DNA from: Trueperaceae bacterium
GTDB taxonomy: Bacteria; Deinococcota; Deinococci; Deinococcales; Trueperaceae
Assembly (NCBI GenBank): GCA_007122815.1
Contig: SKSV01000249.1
Location: forward strand, 1 to 6,146
Length of the DNA: 6,146 bases
Reading direction: 5' to 3'
Shown: piece after piece, positions 1-6,090 of the stretch
Layout of the letters: each line of letters opens with the position of its first letter
How positions within the stretch are numbered: the stretch's first letter is position 1
Position numbers and translations under genes: made by a program
Notes under the pieces: generated by a model
What the model saw: the letters and a program-made list of their open reading frames with translations, nothing else
Databases searched by the model: none
Told to the model about the DNA's origin: nothing

Positions 1-91
1 AGACGCACCAGCGCAACGCGCTCGGCTCGCTTCGCGTGCCCTCTCGCCGGCGCGCCCTGCCGGCGCTCGCAGGGTCGTGCGGCGAGCTCAC
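1..91 (-). CDS. N-terminal fragment of a further operon gene, possibly csaB (polysaccharide pyruvyl transferase); cut by window edge
   Basis: A GTG codon at 91-89 overlaps the TGA of the DUF5693 gene in a GTGA arrangement, the same kind of junction seen between udk and the DUF5693 gene. From it the frame stays open to the window edge for 30 codons. The visible residues are polar and basic, then read ALRWCV, with the next codon beginning with T. A hydrophobic strand of this kind would be compatible with the start of CsaB (typically a short beta strand followed by SGYYG), and I recall DUF5693 genes lying beside csaB in other bacteria. Nothing diagnostic of CsaB is visible, so the identity is a context guess. 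In GC-rich DNA 30 open codons prove little. The real start may also lie further left, which would leave this stretch non-coding. Confidence 0.3.
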   Translation of the reverse strand, partial: MSSPHDPASAGRARRREGTRSEPSALRWCV

Positions 92-1974
92 CGCTGCGCT
101 GCCTGGTCGGCGCGCAACCAGCTGCTCACCGCGGCGACAACCAGCCTGACGAGCGGTACCAGCACGAGGCCGACGGCGACGCCAACCGCGAGCGCGATCA
201 GGCTGCGCTGGAGCGAGACGAGCACGGGCGTGTGGTAGTGGCTGAAGCTGTTGAGGATGCTGGCTTGCGCCACGACGCCCGCCACCAGGAGCGGGCCCGT
301 GGCCCACGCTGGCCAGCGCCGGTTGAACAGTGCGATGACCGCGAGAGGGTGACCGAGCAGCTCCTTGAAGCGCGGCCTCACGAAGAGCTCGTTGAGCGCC
401 GAGCGCAGCGCCAGCTCCGCTTCCGTCGCCTCCAGGAGCGGGAAGTTGCCGCGCCTCATGACCACGAGCGCCAGCACCGCGACTACGGCCAGCGCCACGC
501 TCACGTCACCGAGCCGCACGCGGTGGGACCAGAGGCTCCTCACCCAGGTCGCTGGCCGGCGCCAGCGCAACATCAGCTGCGCGGCGATCAAGGCCGGAGG
601 GAGGATCAGTGTGGCAGCAACCCCAGCGAACGGCTCTATCGCGAGCATGCTGGCCCTGTCCGAACCCACCGCCACCAGCAGCACGGCGCCCGCCAGGCTC
701 ACGCCGGTGGCCCCGATGAGCGCCAGGGGACCGTGGCGGAGGAGGGCGAAGCCCAGCACCGGGAAGACGATGGCGGCCACCAGCGCCGCCGCGGGCCAGC
801 TGAGCCCCGCGCTCAGGACCGCGAGAGCGGCGATCGCCAGCGCGGCGAGCGCGCCCCACGGTGCCGGGAAGGCCAGCGCCAGCAGCGCGAGGCCCGCCGC
901 GATCCCGAGCGCGGCGGCGAGCCTGGGCCTGGGCGAGGGTGAGTAGTCGACGTCGCGCAGCTCCAGGCCGCCTACCGTGAAACCCGCGCGCTCCAGCGCG
1001 CGGCGCAGCTCGGCGACGAGCGCCTCGGTGTTGGCGAGCATGTCGCCGAGCTGCTCCTCCGTGTAGGGCCGCAGGTAGAACAGGCTGACGTTGCGCTCGT
1101 TGGCTGCTAACAAGTACTTCTCGACCACCTCGGTGGGGCGCAAGCGCTGGTTCAGGTGGTCCTGGTTGAACGACAACAGCCGCACGGTGGGGACGCGTCC
1201 CGCCACCTGCGGCATGCCGTCTTGCGGCGTGCCCTCGATGATGGCGGTCAGGTAGCCCTGGCTCACCTCGACCACCTCTTCGAGGGCAGACGGGTGCCCG
1301 GCTACCTGCAGCCCGGCGTAGACGAGGTAGCGAGCCTCGGGCGGGTAGTCGCTGCCGACGTCCACGAGCCCGGGGAAGTTCCGCGGCCGGTAGGCGATCT
1401 CGAAGCCCGCCTCCGCCCAGGCCTCCACCTTGGCGCGGTCGACACCTACGGGCCTGGTGCGGAACGAGTCCCCGGGCCAGGCGTACCAGGTCTCGCCGGC
1501 GAGCGTGAGCGCGTCCGGAGGTGGGTCGGTGTTGCTGAGCAGGCGCTCGGCGGCACCCGGCTCGAGGGGCCTGACCAGGGTGCTGTCCGCGGCGACCGCC
1601 GGGCGCTCTTCGCCGAGCAGGCTGGCCAGCGCGTAGGCTTCGCGGCCCAGCAGCGCGGCTATCCGACCCGACAGCGCCGCCGTCTCCACGGTGTCCTCGT
1701 AGAGCGCGACGCCGCTCAGGCCCAGGTCTTGGTAGCGCAGGCCGAGTTCGAGGGTCTCCATGCCCAGGTAGCTGGCCTGTTCCGCGAGGGCGAACTCGTC
1801 CATGACCATCGCTACGCGGCGCTCGGTGCCCTCCCCGCCAACGCGCTCCAGGACCAGCATCGAGGCCGGCACGAGCGTGAGTGCCAGCAGCACCCAGAGG
1901 AGCAGAGCCAGTCGCGGGTGGCGCTCCGCCAAGCTCGTCGGTCGTGCTGGCGCTGAGGTCACTCCCCGGGTCAC
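88..1974 (-). CDS. DUF5693 family multi-pass membrane protein of unknown function
   Basis: The protein has 628 residues. An N-terminal membrane anchor (about residues 21-43) is followed by a soluble region of about 300 residues (44-350), probably outside the cytoplasm. A hydrophobic half from 351 to 617 has roughly eight membrane segments. Family-like signatures lie in the C-terminal half: RRGNFPLLEATEAEL (507-521), RPRFKELLGHP (533-543) and ILNSFSHYHTPVLVSLQR (573-590). I recognise these as DUF5693; no biochemical role is known to me. The GTG start at 1974 overlaps the udk stop (GTGA). A second in-frame GTG four codons later is possible but would not change the protein much. Tight coupling to udk and pyrG implies co-transcription. 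Neighbouring csaB genes in other bacteria suggest a role in cell-surface polysaccharide handling, but that is inference. The membrane topology is estimated by eye. Confidence 0.88.
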   Translation of the reverse strand: MTRGVTSAPARPTSLAERHPRLALLLWVLLALTLVPASMLVLERVGGEGTERRVAMVMDEFALAEQASYLGMETLELGLRYQDLGLSGVALYEDTVETAALSGRIAALLGREAYALASLLGEERPAVAADSTLVRPLEPGAAERLLSNTDPPPDALTLAGETWYAWPGDSFRTRPVGVDRAKVEAWAEAGFEIAYRPRNFPGLVDVGSDYPPEARYLVYAGLQVAGHPSALEEVVEVSQGYLTAIIEGTPQDGMPQVAGRVPTVRLLSFNQDHLNQRLRPTEVVEKYLLAANERNVSLFYLRPYTEEQLGDMLANTEALVAELRRALERAGFTVGGLELRDVDYSPSPRPRLAAALGIAAGLALLALAFPAPWGALAALAIAALAVLSAGLSWPAAALVAAIVFPVLGFALLRHGPLALIGATGVSLAGAVLLVAVGSDRASMLAIEPFAGVAATLILPPALIAAQLMLRWRRPATWVRSLWSHRVRLGDVSVALAVVAVLALVVMRRGNFPLLEATEAELALRSALNELFVRPRFKELLGHPLAVIALFNRRWPAWATGPLLVAGVVAQASILNSFSHYHTPVLVSLQRSLIALAVGVAVGLVLVPLVRLVVAAVSSWLRADQAAQR

Positions 1975-2657
1975 GGTCGCGACTCGCCCATCCCTGCACG
2001 CGCGCGCTCGGAGCTCGCGGACGCCTCGAACGCGCCGCTGAGATGCCGCGTCACGAAGGCCCGCAGCACCTCGAGCGCCACGCGGTTCGCGGCGCCTTCG
2101 GGGACGATCAGGTCGGCGTGGGCCTTGGAGGGTTCGACGAAGAGGTCGTGCATCGGCTTCACCGTGCGGCGGTACTGCTCTATGACGCTCTCGGCGGAGC
2201 GTCCACGCTCGCGCACGTCACGCTCCAGCCTGCGGATGAAGCGCTCGTCTGCTGGTGCGTCGACGAAGACCTTGAGGGTGAGCCGGGTACGCAGGGCCGG
2301 GTGGTGAAGGACCAGGATCCCCTCCACGATGATGATGTGGGCGCTCGCCAGGCGCAGGGTACGGTCGCTGCGATCGTGGCGGGTGAAGTCGTAGACGGGC
2401 CGCTCGATCGCCTTCCCGTCCAGCAGCGACTCGACGTGCGCCACTAGGAGGTCGTGATCGAACGCGCCGGGTTCGTCGTAGTTCGTGGCTGCCCGGGCTT
2501 CGAACGGTACGTGCGGCTGAGCCCGGTAGTAGGCGTCTTGCGGGAGCAGAGCGACGTTCTCTTCTCCCGCTGTCTCGACCAGGGCTCCGGCTACGCTCGA
2601 CTTCCCCGAGCCCGTGCCGCCCGCGAGGCCGATGACGAGAAGTCGTCCTTCGGGCAT
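1971..2657 (-). CDS. udk: Uridine kinase (uridine/cytidine kinase)
   Basis: This is a 228-residue P-loop kinase of pyrimidine salvage, phosphorylating uridine to UMP and cytidine to CMP in the cytoplasm. Family landmarks appear in order: Walker A GGTGSGKSS (13-21), QDAYY (40-44, with the catalytic Asp41), NYDEPGAFD (59-67), the nucleoside-binding YDFTRH (89-94), VEGIL (111-115), the lid arginines in RLERDVRERGR (143-153) and QYRRTVKPMHDLFVEPSK (161-178). Length is close to the usual 210-ish residues, with a polar tail of about 20 residues added. The frame is open far upstream inside pyrG, but homology begins at MPEGRLLVIGLAGG, so ATG 2657 is chosen. It starts 5 bp after the pyrG stop with no clear Shine-Dalgarno sequence, which suggests translational coupling. 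It feeds the pyrimidine pool that PyrG converts to CTP. Confidence 0.95.
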   Translation of the reverse strand: MPEGRLLVIGLAGGTGSGKSSVAGALVETAGEENVALLPQDAYYRAQPHVPFEARAATNYDEPGAFDHDLLVAHVESLLDGKAIERPVYDFTRHDRSDRTLRLASAHIIIVEGILVLHHPALRTRLTLKVFVDAPADERFIRRLERDVRERGRSAESVIEQYRRTVKPMHDLFVEPSKAHADLIVPEGAANRVALEVLRAFVTRHLSGAFEASASSERARAGMGESRP

Positions 2658-2662
2658 GGCGC

Positions 2663-4351
2663 TCAGGCGGGCACGGCCGCCACCGCGTCGCCGCGTCGGC
2701 GCGCGACCGCAGCGCGGATGAAGCCGGTGAAGGGCGGACTCGGACGCATCAACCTGGAGGTGAACTCGGGATGCGACTGCACCCCCAGGAAGAAGGGGTG
2801 ATCGGAGAGCTCGACGGCCTCGACGAGCCCCCCGCCCCGGCCCTCCATGCCCGGCGTGACGCCGCCGACCACGAGCCCAGCGGCCTTCAGCGCGTCCACG
2901 TAAGCGGGGTTCACCTCGTAGCGGTGGCGGTGCCGCTCGAACACCGTCGAGGGGTGGCCCGCCACCGCGGCCGCTTCGAGGCGGCCAGCGTAGAGTTCGG
3001 CCAGCAGCGTGCCGGGCGACACTCGCATCGGCCAAGAGCCCAGGCGCATGGTCCCTCCCATGCCGTCCACCTCGAGCTGTTCGGGCATGAGATCGATCAC
3101 CGGGTGAGGGGTGTAGGGGTCGAACTCGGTCGAGTTGGCACCCTCCAGGCCGGCGACGTGTCGCGCGTAGTCGATGACCGCGACCTGCAGACCGAGGCAG
3201 ATGCCTAGGAAGGGCACACCTTCCTCGCGCGCGAAGCGCGCCGCGCGCACCTTACCCTCGATCCCCCGGACCCCGAAGCCGCCGGGGACCAGCACGCCGT
3301 CGAAGGCGCTGAGCTGGTCGAGGTCACCGTCGGCTACCGCCTCGGCGGAGACCCAGTCGATGTCCACCCTGGCGCGGTTCGCGATACCGGCGTGCTTGAG
3401 CGCCTCCATCAGCGACAGGTAGGCGTCGGGCATGGCCACGTACTTGCCCACCACGCCGATGTTGACGCTGGCTTCGGGTTGCCTCAGCACCCTAACCGCC
3501 TCGTGCCAGACGCGCAGTTCGGGCGTTACGCGTTCGAGCTTCAGGTGGCGCTCCAGCAGCTTCGCGATGCCCTGCTGCTCGAGCATCTCGGGAACCGCGT
3601 AGACGTGGTCGGCGTCGTACGCGCTGAAGACCGCGTCGACCTCGACGTTCGTGAAGAGCGCGATCTTGCTGCGCGCCTCGGGAGGCAAGGCGCTGCGGCT
3701 GCGCAGTATGAGACCGTCGGGCTGGATCCCGACACCGCGCAGCGTGGCTACGGAGTGCTGCGTCGGCTTGGTCTTGTACTCCTCGCTGCTGCCGAGGTAC
3801 GGCAGCAGCGTCACGTGCAGGTAGAGCGTGCGGTCGCGACCCACCTCGAAGCGCACCTGACGAATCGCCTCCAGGAAGGGTAGCGATTCGATGTCACCCA
3901 CGGTTCCGCCGACCTCCACGAGCACGATCTCGGCGTTCGACTCCTCGCCGGCCTGGTAGATGCGCGCCTTGATCTCGTCGGTGACGTGGGGAATCACTTG
4001 CACGGTCTGGGAGAGGTAGACGCCTTGGCGCTCCTTCTGGATGACCGCCTGGTAGACCTGCCCGGTGGTGACGTTGTTGCTGCGGCCTAGGTCGATGTCG
4101 AGGAAACGCTCGTACGTGCCGATGTCCAGGTCGGTCTCTGCGCCGTCCTCGGTGACGAAGACCTCGCCGTGCTCGTAGGGGCGCATGGTGCCTGCGTCCA
4201 CGTTTATGTACGGGTCGATCTTGACGGCGGTGACCCGGTACCCGCGTGTCCTGAGGAGCGCCCCGATGCTCGAGGTGGCTATGCCCTTCCCGAGGCTCGA
4301 GACCACACCGCCAGTTACGAAGACGTACTTGGTTTCATGGCTCCCGTCCAC
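2663..4351 (-). CDS. pyrG: CTP synthase (glutamine-hydrolysing)
   Basis: PyrG converts UTP to CTP using ATP and ammonia drawn from glutamine. With the GTG start at 4351 it has 562 residues, near the family's 535-560. The N-terminal amidoligase domain shows the P-loop SSLGKG (18-23), KIDPYINVDAGTMRPYEHGE (44-63), the Mg-binding Asp76 in ETDLD and Glu146 in EVGGTVGDIES, and KTKPTQHS (193-200). The glutamine amidotransferase domain (about 296-550) shows the oxyanion-hole region PGGFG (356-360), nucleophile Cys385 in GICLG, and His527 and Glu529 in SHPEF. All catalytic residues are present. A short alanine-rich insert sits near 455-470. The frame remains open upstream to 4612, but that stretch overlaps gmk and looks non-coding. 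The family start position holds an out-of-frame ATG (4338), so the nearest in-frame start is GTG 4351, with GTG 4369 the next. A -10 box lies just upstream. Confidence 0.96.
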   Translation of the reverse strand: MDGSHETKYVFVTGGVVSSLGKGIATSSIGALLRTRGYRVTAVKIDPYINVDAGTMRPYEHGEVFVTEDGAETDLDIGTYERFLDIDLGRSNNVTTGQVYQAVIQKERQGVYLSQTVQVIPHVTDEIKARIYQAGEESNAEIVLVEVGGTVGDIESLPFLEAIRQVRFEVGRDRTLYLHVTLLPYLGSSEEYKTKPTQHSVATLRGVGIQPDGLILRSRSALPPEARSKIALFTNVEVDAVFSAYDADHVYAVPEMLEQQGIAKLLERHLKLERVTPELRVWHEAVRVLRQPEASVNIGVVGKYVAMPDAYLSLMEALKHAGIANRARVDIDWVSAEAVADGDLDQLSAFDGVLVPGGFGVRGIEGKVRAARFAREEGVPFLGICLGLQVAVIDYARHVAGLEGANSTEFDPYTPHPVIDLMPEQLEVDGMGGTMRLGSWPMRVSPGTLLAELYAGRLEAAAVAGHPSTVFERHRHRYEVNPAYVDALKAAGLVVGGVTPGMEGRGGGLVEAVELSDHPFFLGVQSHPEFTSRLMRPSPPFTGFIRAAVARRRGDAVAAVPA

Positions 4352-4359
4352 GGAAGCGC

Positions 4360-4368
4360 ATCGTATCA
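4360..4368 (-). promoter_or_regulatory. Extended -10 promoter element for pyrG, probably giving a leaderless mRNA
   Basis: On the minus strand TGATACGAT reads as an extended -10 (TG, one base, then TACGAT at 4365-4360). Eight bases separate the hexamer from the GTG at 4351, so transcription would begin at or within a base or two of the start codon. No TTGACA-like -35 is present 16-18 bp upstream, which fits an extended -10 promoter. There is also no Shine-Dalgarno sequence before this GTG. Leaderless transcripts with TAnnnT just ahead of the start are common in Deinococcus. This placement supports GTG 4351 as the true start. The call rests on motif and spacing only. Confidence 0.55.
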
Positions 4369-4380
4369 CCGACGCCCTAG

Positions 4381-4404
4381 GCGCCCGCGGCCCGGGACGG
4401 GCGC
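4381..4404. repeat. 7-bp inverted repeat between the divergent pyrG and gmk promoters
   Basis: GCGCCCG (4381-4387) and CGGGCGC (4398-4404) form a perfect 7-bp inverted repeat with a 10-base spacer. It lies between the two outward-facing extended -10 elements and covers the places where both -35 hexamers would be. That position suits an operator shared by both transcription units. High GC content makes GC-only dyads common by chance, so the regulatory reading is speculative. Confidence 0.3.
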
Positions 4405-4408
4405 TGCG

Positions 4409-4417
4409 TGGTAGCGT
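4409..4417 (+). promoter_or_regulatory. Extended -10 promoter element for gmk
   Basis: TGGTAGCGT reads as an extended -10 with hexamer TAGCGT (4412-4417). Seven bases later there is a GTG at 4425 that is in frame with gmk. Either gmk is leaderless from 4425, or the transcript carries a 66-base leader to the SD-preceded GTG at 4491. No recognisable -35 is present. The same TGnTAGCGT string recurs at 6060-6068 before the last gene, which strengthens the call. Confidence 0.5.
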
Positions 4418-4490
4418 CTCGCTCGTGCGCTGCGCGACGCGGTCCGCCGTGAGCCGCCAGCTAGACGTCGCCGCGCGCGGTGGGAGTCGC

Positions 4491-5108
<618 letters not shown>

Positions 5109-5116
5109 GCGGCGGC

Positions 5117-5125
5117 TGTTACACT
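5117..5125 (+). promoter_or_regulatory. Extended -10 promoter element for rpoZ
   Basis: TGTTACACT lies in the gmk-rpoZ gap, with hexamer TACACT at 5120-5125 and the TG of an extended -10 at 5117-5118. Transcription would start near 5131-5133, giving a leader of about 55 bases to the rpoZ ATG. There is no -35 at 17 bp; the nearest TTG-containing hexamers are at unsuitable distances. rpoZ could therefore be expressed both by read-through from gmk and from its own promoter. Confidence 0.45.
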
Positions 5126-5130
5126 GCCCA

Positions 5131-5152
5131 CGGCAAGAGCTGGGCGCTGCCG
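5131..5152 (+). other. Possible hairpin at the 5' end of the rpoZ leader
   Basis: CGGCA (5131-5135) pairs with TGCCG (5148-5152), with an inner AGC/GCT helix (5138-5140 with 5146-5148 partly competing). If transcription starts as the TACACT box predicts, this hairpin would form at the extreme 5' end of the rpoZ mRNA, where it could protect the transcript. No T-run follows, so it is not an intrinsic terminator for gmk. The stem is short and could be chance. Confidence 0.25.
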
Positions 5153-5186
5153 AGAGGGCGCGCCCGGGGTAGCGAGTGGAGGACTG

Positions 5187-5495
5187 ATGGCACAAGAGGG
5201 CTACGACCGCCTGATGGCGTTGACCGATTCGCGTTACCGGCTTTCGATGATCGTCGCGCGGCGCGCCGCGCAGCTCAAGGGGGGTGTCCCCACCACGCTC
5301 GCCATCGATGAGCAGCCGGACACGCGCAACACCGTAACGATCGCGATGCACGAGCTCAGGCTCGGCCGCGGCATCGTCTGGGGCGATGACCTGCCGAGCT
5401 GGGAGGAGCTGTCTCGGCACGTGGTCGACGAACGCAAGCGTGAGGAGCCGAGCTTCACGGTCTCCCGGGCAGACCTCTTCACCGACGACGACTGA
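5187..5495 (+). CDS. rpoZ: DNA-directed RNA polymerase omega subunit
   Basis: Omega helps fold the beta-prime subunit and assemble core RNA polymerase. The 102-residue product carries the conserved block DRLMALTDSRYRLSMIVARR with AAQL following (residues 7-31) and the second block NTVTIAMHELRLGRG (48-62). The C-terminus is acidic (ADLFTDDD). The short length, single-domain form and the phrase DSRYRLS resemble the Deinococcus proteins I remember, which is the main taxonomic clue. ATG 5187 is preceded by GGAGG (5178-5182) with a 4-base spacer. It lies downstream of gmk, as in many bacteria. In E. coli omega forms part of one ppGpp site on RNA polymerase, and Gmk is a known ppGpp target in some phyla; any such link here is inference. 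Confidence 0.95.
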   Translation: MAQEGYDRLMALTDSRYRLSMIVARRAAQLKGGVPTTLAIDEQPDTRNTVTIAMHELRLGRGIVWGDDLPSWEELSRHVVDERKREEPSFTVSRADLFTDDD

Positions 5496-5530
5496 AGTGT
5501 TCTCGGCGCACACGGCTCCACCGGGTGGGT

Positions 5531-5536
5531 TATAAT
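5531..5536 (+). promoter_or_regulatory. Consensus -10 box (TATAAT) for argR, probably leaderless
   Basis: TATAAT is a perfect match to the sigma-70/SigA -10 consensus, in a region of otherwise high GC. The ATG at 5545 begins 8 bases after it, so the transcript would start at or next to that ATG. No Shine-Dalgarno sequence is visible. No convincing -35 lies 16-18 bp upstream, and the TG of an extended -10 is absent here (GGT instead). Confidence 0.65.
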
Positions 5537-5548
5537 GCATGAATATGC
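5537..5548 (+). promoter_or_regulatory. Possible ArgR half-site overlapping the argR transcription and translation start
   Basis: The sequence GCATGAATATGC contains TGAATA, which matches one half of the known ARG-box consensus (TGAAT, four A/T bases, ATTCA). The second half, ATTCA, is missing. Its outer arms GCAT and ATGC are inverted repeats. The location between the -10 box and the start codon would suit autorepression, which is common for argR genes. With only one half-site visible this is weak. Confidence 0.25.
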
Positions 5549-6003
5549 CGAGTAAAGACTACCGCCAGCGCCTGATCGAAGAGATGGTCGAGAAGGAGTT
5601 CATCTCCACCCAAGCCGAGATCGCCGAGCACCTAGCTCAGCGCGGGATCAACGTCACCCAGGCGACCATCAGCCGCGACGTCAACGAGCTGAGGCTGGTG
5701 CGGCTTCCGGCCGGAAACGGCCAGCACCGCTACCGCTCGACGCCATTGGCTGCCGAGGAGGACGTCGTCGGTGAGCTCTCGCAGCGCTTCAAGCTCTTCG
5801 TGCGCGACCTCGACCGCGGTGAGAACCTGCTCGTGATAACCACCGACGAGGGACACGCTGCCGGCATCGCCTACGTGATCGACAAGCTGGATCGCGACGA
5901 GATCGTGGGTACGCTGGCGGGCCAGAACACCATCCTGGTCGTCTGCCGCGGCGCTGAGCAAGCCGCGGCCCTGCTGGAAGAGTTCGAGTCACTCCTCGAG
6001 TGA
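5545..6003 (+). CDS. argR: Arginine repressor family transcriptional regulator, with altered ligand-site motif
   Basis: ArgR/AhrC proteins are hexamers that bind ARG boxes with arginine as corepressor and control arginine synthesis and breakdown. This 152-residue protein has a winged helix-turn-helix (about 1-65), with STQAEIAEHL (21-30) and the recognition segment VTQATISRDVNELRLVR (37-53) intact. The C-terminal oligomerisation and ligand domain (about 78-150) includes LVITTDEGHAAGIAYVID (96-113) and VGTLAGQNTILVVCR (121-135). In known ArgR proteins this last motif normally reads GDDT, and the two Asp residues contact arginine. Here they are Gln127 and Asn128, so ligand choice may differ. 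Start: ATG 5545 fits a leaderless mRNA behind TATAAT; ATG 5539, two codons earlier, is an alternative. No arginine genes are in the window. Confidence 0.93.
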   Translation: MPSKDYRQRLIEEMVEKEFISTQAEIAEHLAQRGINVTQATISRDVNELRLVRLPAGNGQHRYRSTPLAAEEDVVGELSQRFKLFVRDLDRGENLLVITTDEGHAAGIAYVIDKLDRDEIVGTLAGQNTILVVCRGAEQAAALLEEFESLLE

Positions 6004-6041
6004 GCGAGGCGGAGACCGCAACTCCTGCAACTCCCGCTCAC
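6000..6041 (+). repeat. Inverted repeat at the argR 3' end; possible weak transcript-end structure
   Basis: GTGAGCG (6000-6006), overlapping the argR stop, pairs perfectly with CGCTCAC (6035-6041). A small inner hairpin, GCGG-AGA-CCGC, lies at 6009-6019. No T-tract follows, so this is not a classical intrinsic terminator. It might stabilise the 3' end or be chance. Confidence 0.25.
6018..6034 (+). repeat. 9-bp tandem duplication downstream of argR
   Basis: GCAACTCC occurs twice (6018-6025 and 6027-6034), separated by one T, making a near-perfect two-copy repeat with a 9-bp period. It sits in the loop of the larger inverted repeat, between argR and the next promoter. It could be a slippage product or a pair of binding sites; nothing decides between these. 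Confidence 0.35.
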
Positions 6042-6059
6042 AAACCCGACGGGAACGCG

Positions 6060-6068
6060 TGCTAGCGT
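6060..6068 (+). promoter_or_regulatory. Extended -10 promoter element for the right-edge gene
   Basis: TGCTAGCGT is an extended -10 (hexamer TAGCGT, 6063-6068), differing in only one free base from the gmk element TGGTAGCGT. Transcription would begin near 6075, leaving a short leader of about 16 bases that still contains the ribosome binding site. No -35 is evident. Confidence 0.5.
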
Positions 6069-6079
6069 GACCCCGTACC

Positions 6080-6085
6080 GGAGGT
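6080..6085 (+). promoter_or_regulatory. Strong Shine-Dalgarno sequence of the right-edge gene
   Basis: GGAGGT lies 5 bases before the ATG at 6091. It is the strongest ribosome binding site in the window and fixes the start of the truncated gene. Confidence 0.75.
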
Positions 6086-6090
6086 CACCG

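Noticed and set aside
55..74. CCCTGC/GCAGGG inverted repeat near the left edge as a terminator of the minus-strand operon
   Set aside because: The stem is six base pairs with an 8-base loop and no T-run on the minus strand. It may lie inside the next coding region.
232..1956. Several plus-strand open frames (up to 266 codons) opposite the DUF5693 gene
   Set aside because: Their composition is dominated by Arg, Gln, His and Gly with no domain pattern, while the opposite strand encodes a coherent membrane protein with family motifs.
506..1999. Second long minus-strand frame overlapping the DUF5693 gene
   Set aside because: It is an alternative frame of the same strand, made of low-complexity Arg/Gly/Ala/Pro sequence.
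2658..3035. N-terminal extension of uridine kinase into pyrG
   Set aside because: The extension would overlap the pyrG amidotransferase domain by more than 350 bp and lacks kinase features; homology begins at MPEGRLL.
5156..5165. Palindrome GGGCGCGCCC upstream of rpoZ
   Set aside because: It consists of G and C only and is short; it is expected fairly often at this composition and lacks a T-run or other context.
5518..5529. Small hairpin CCACCGGGTGG between rpoZ and argR as an rpoZ terminator
   Set aside because: The stem is only four base pairs and the following bases are the argR -10 box, not a T-tract.
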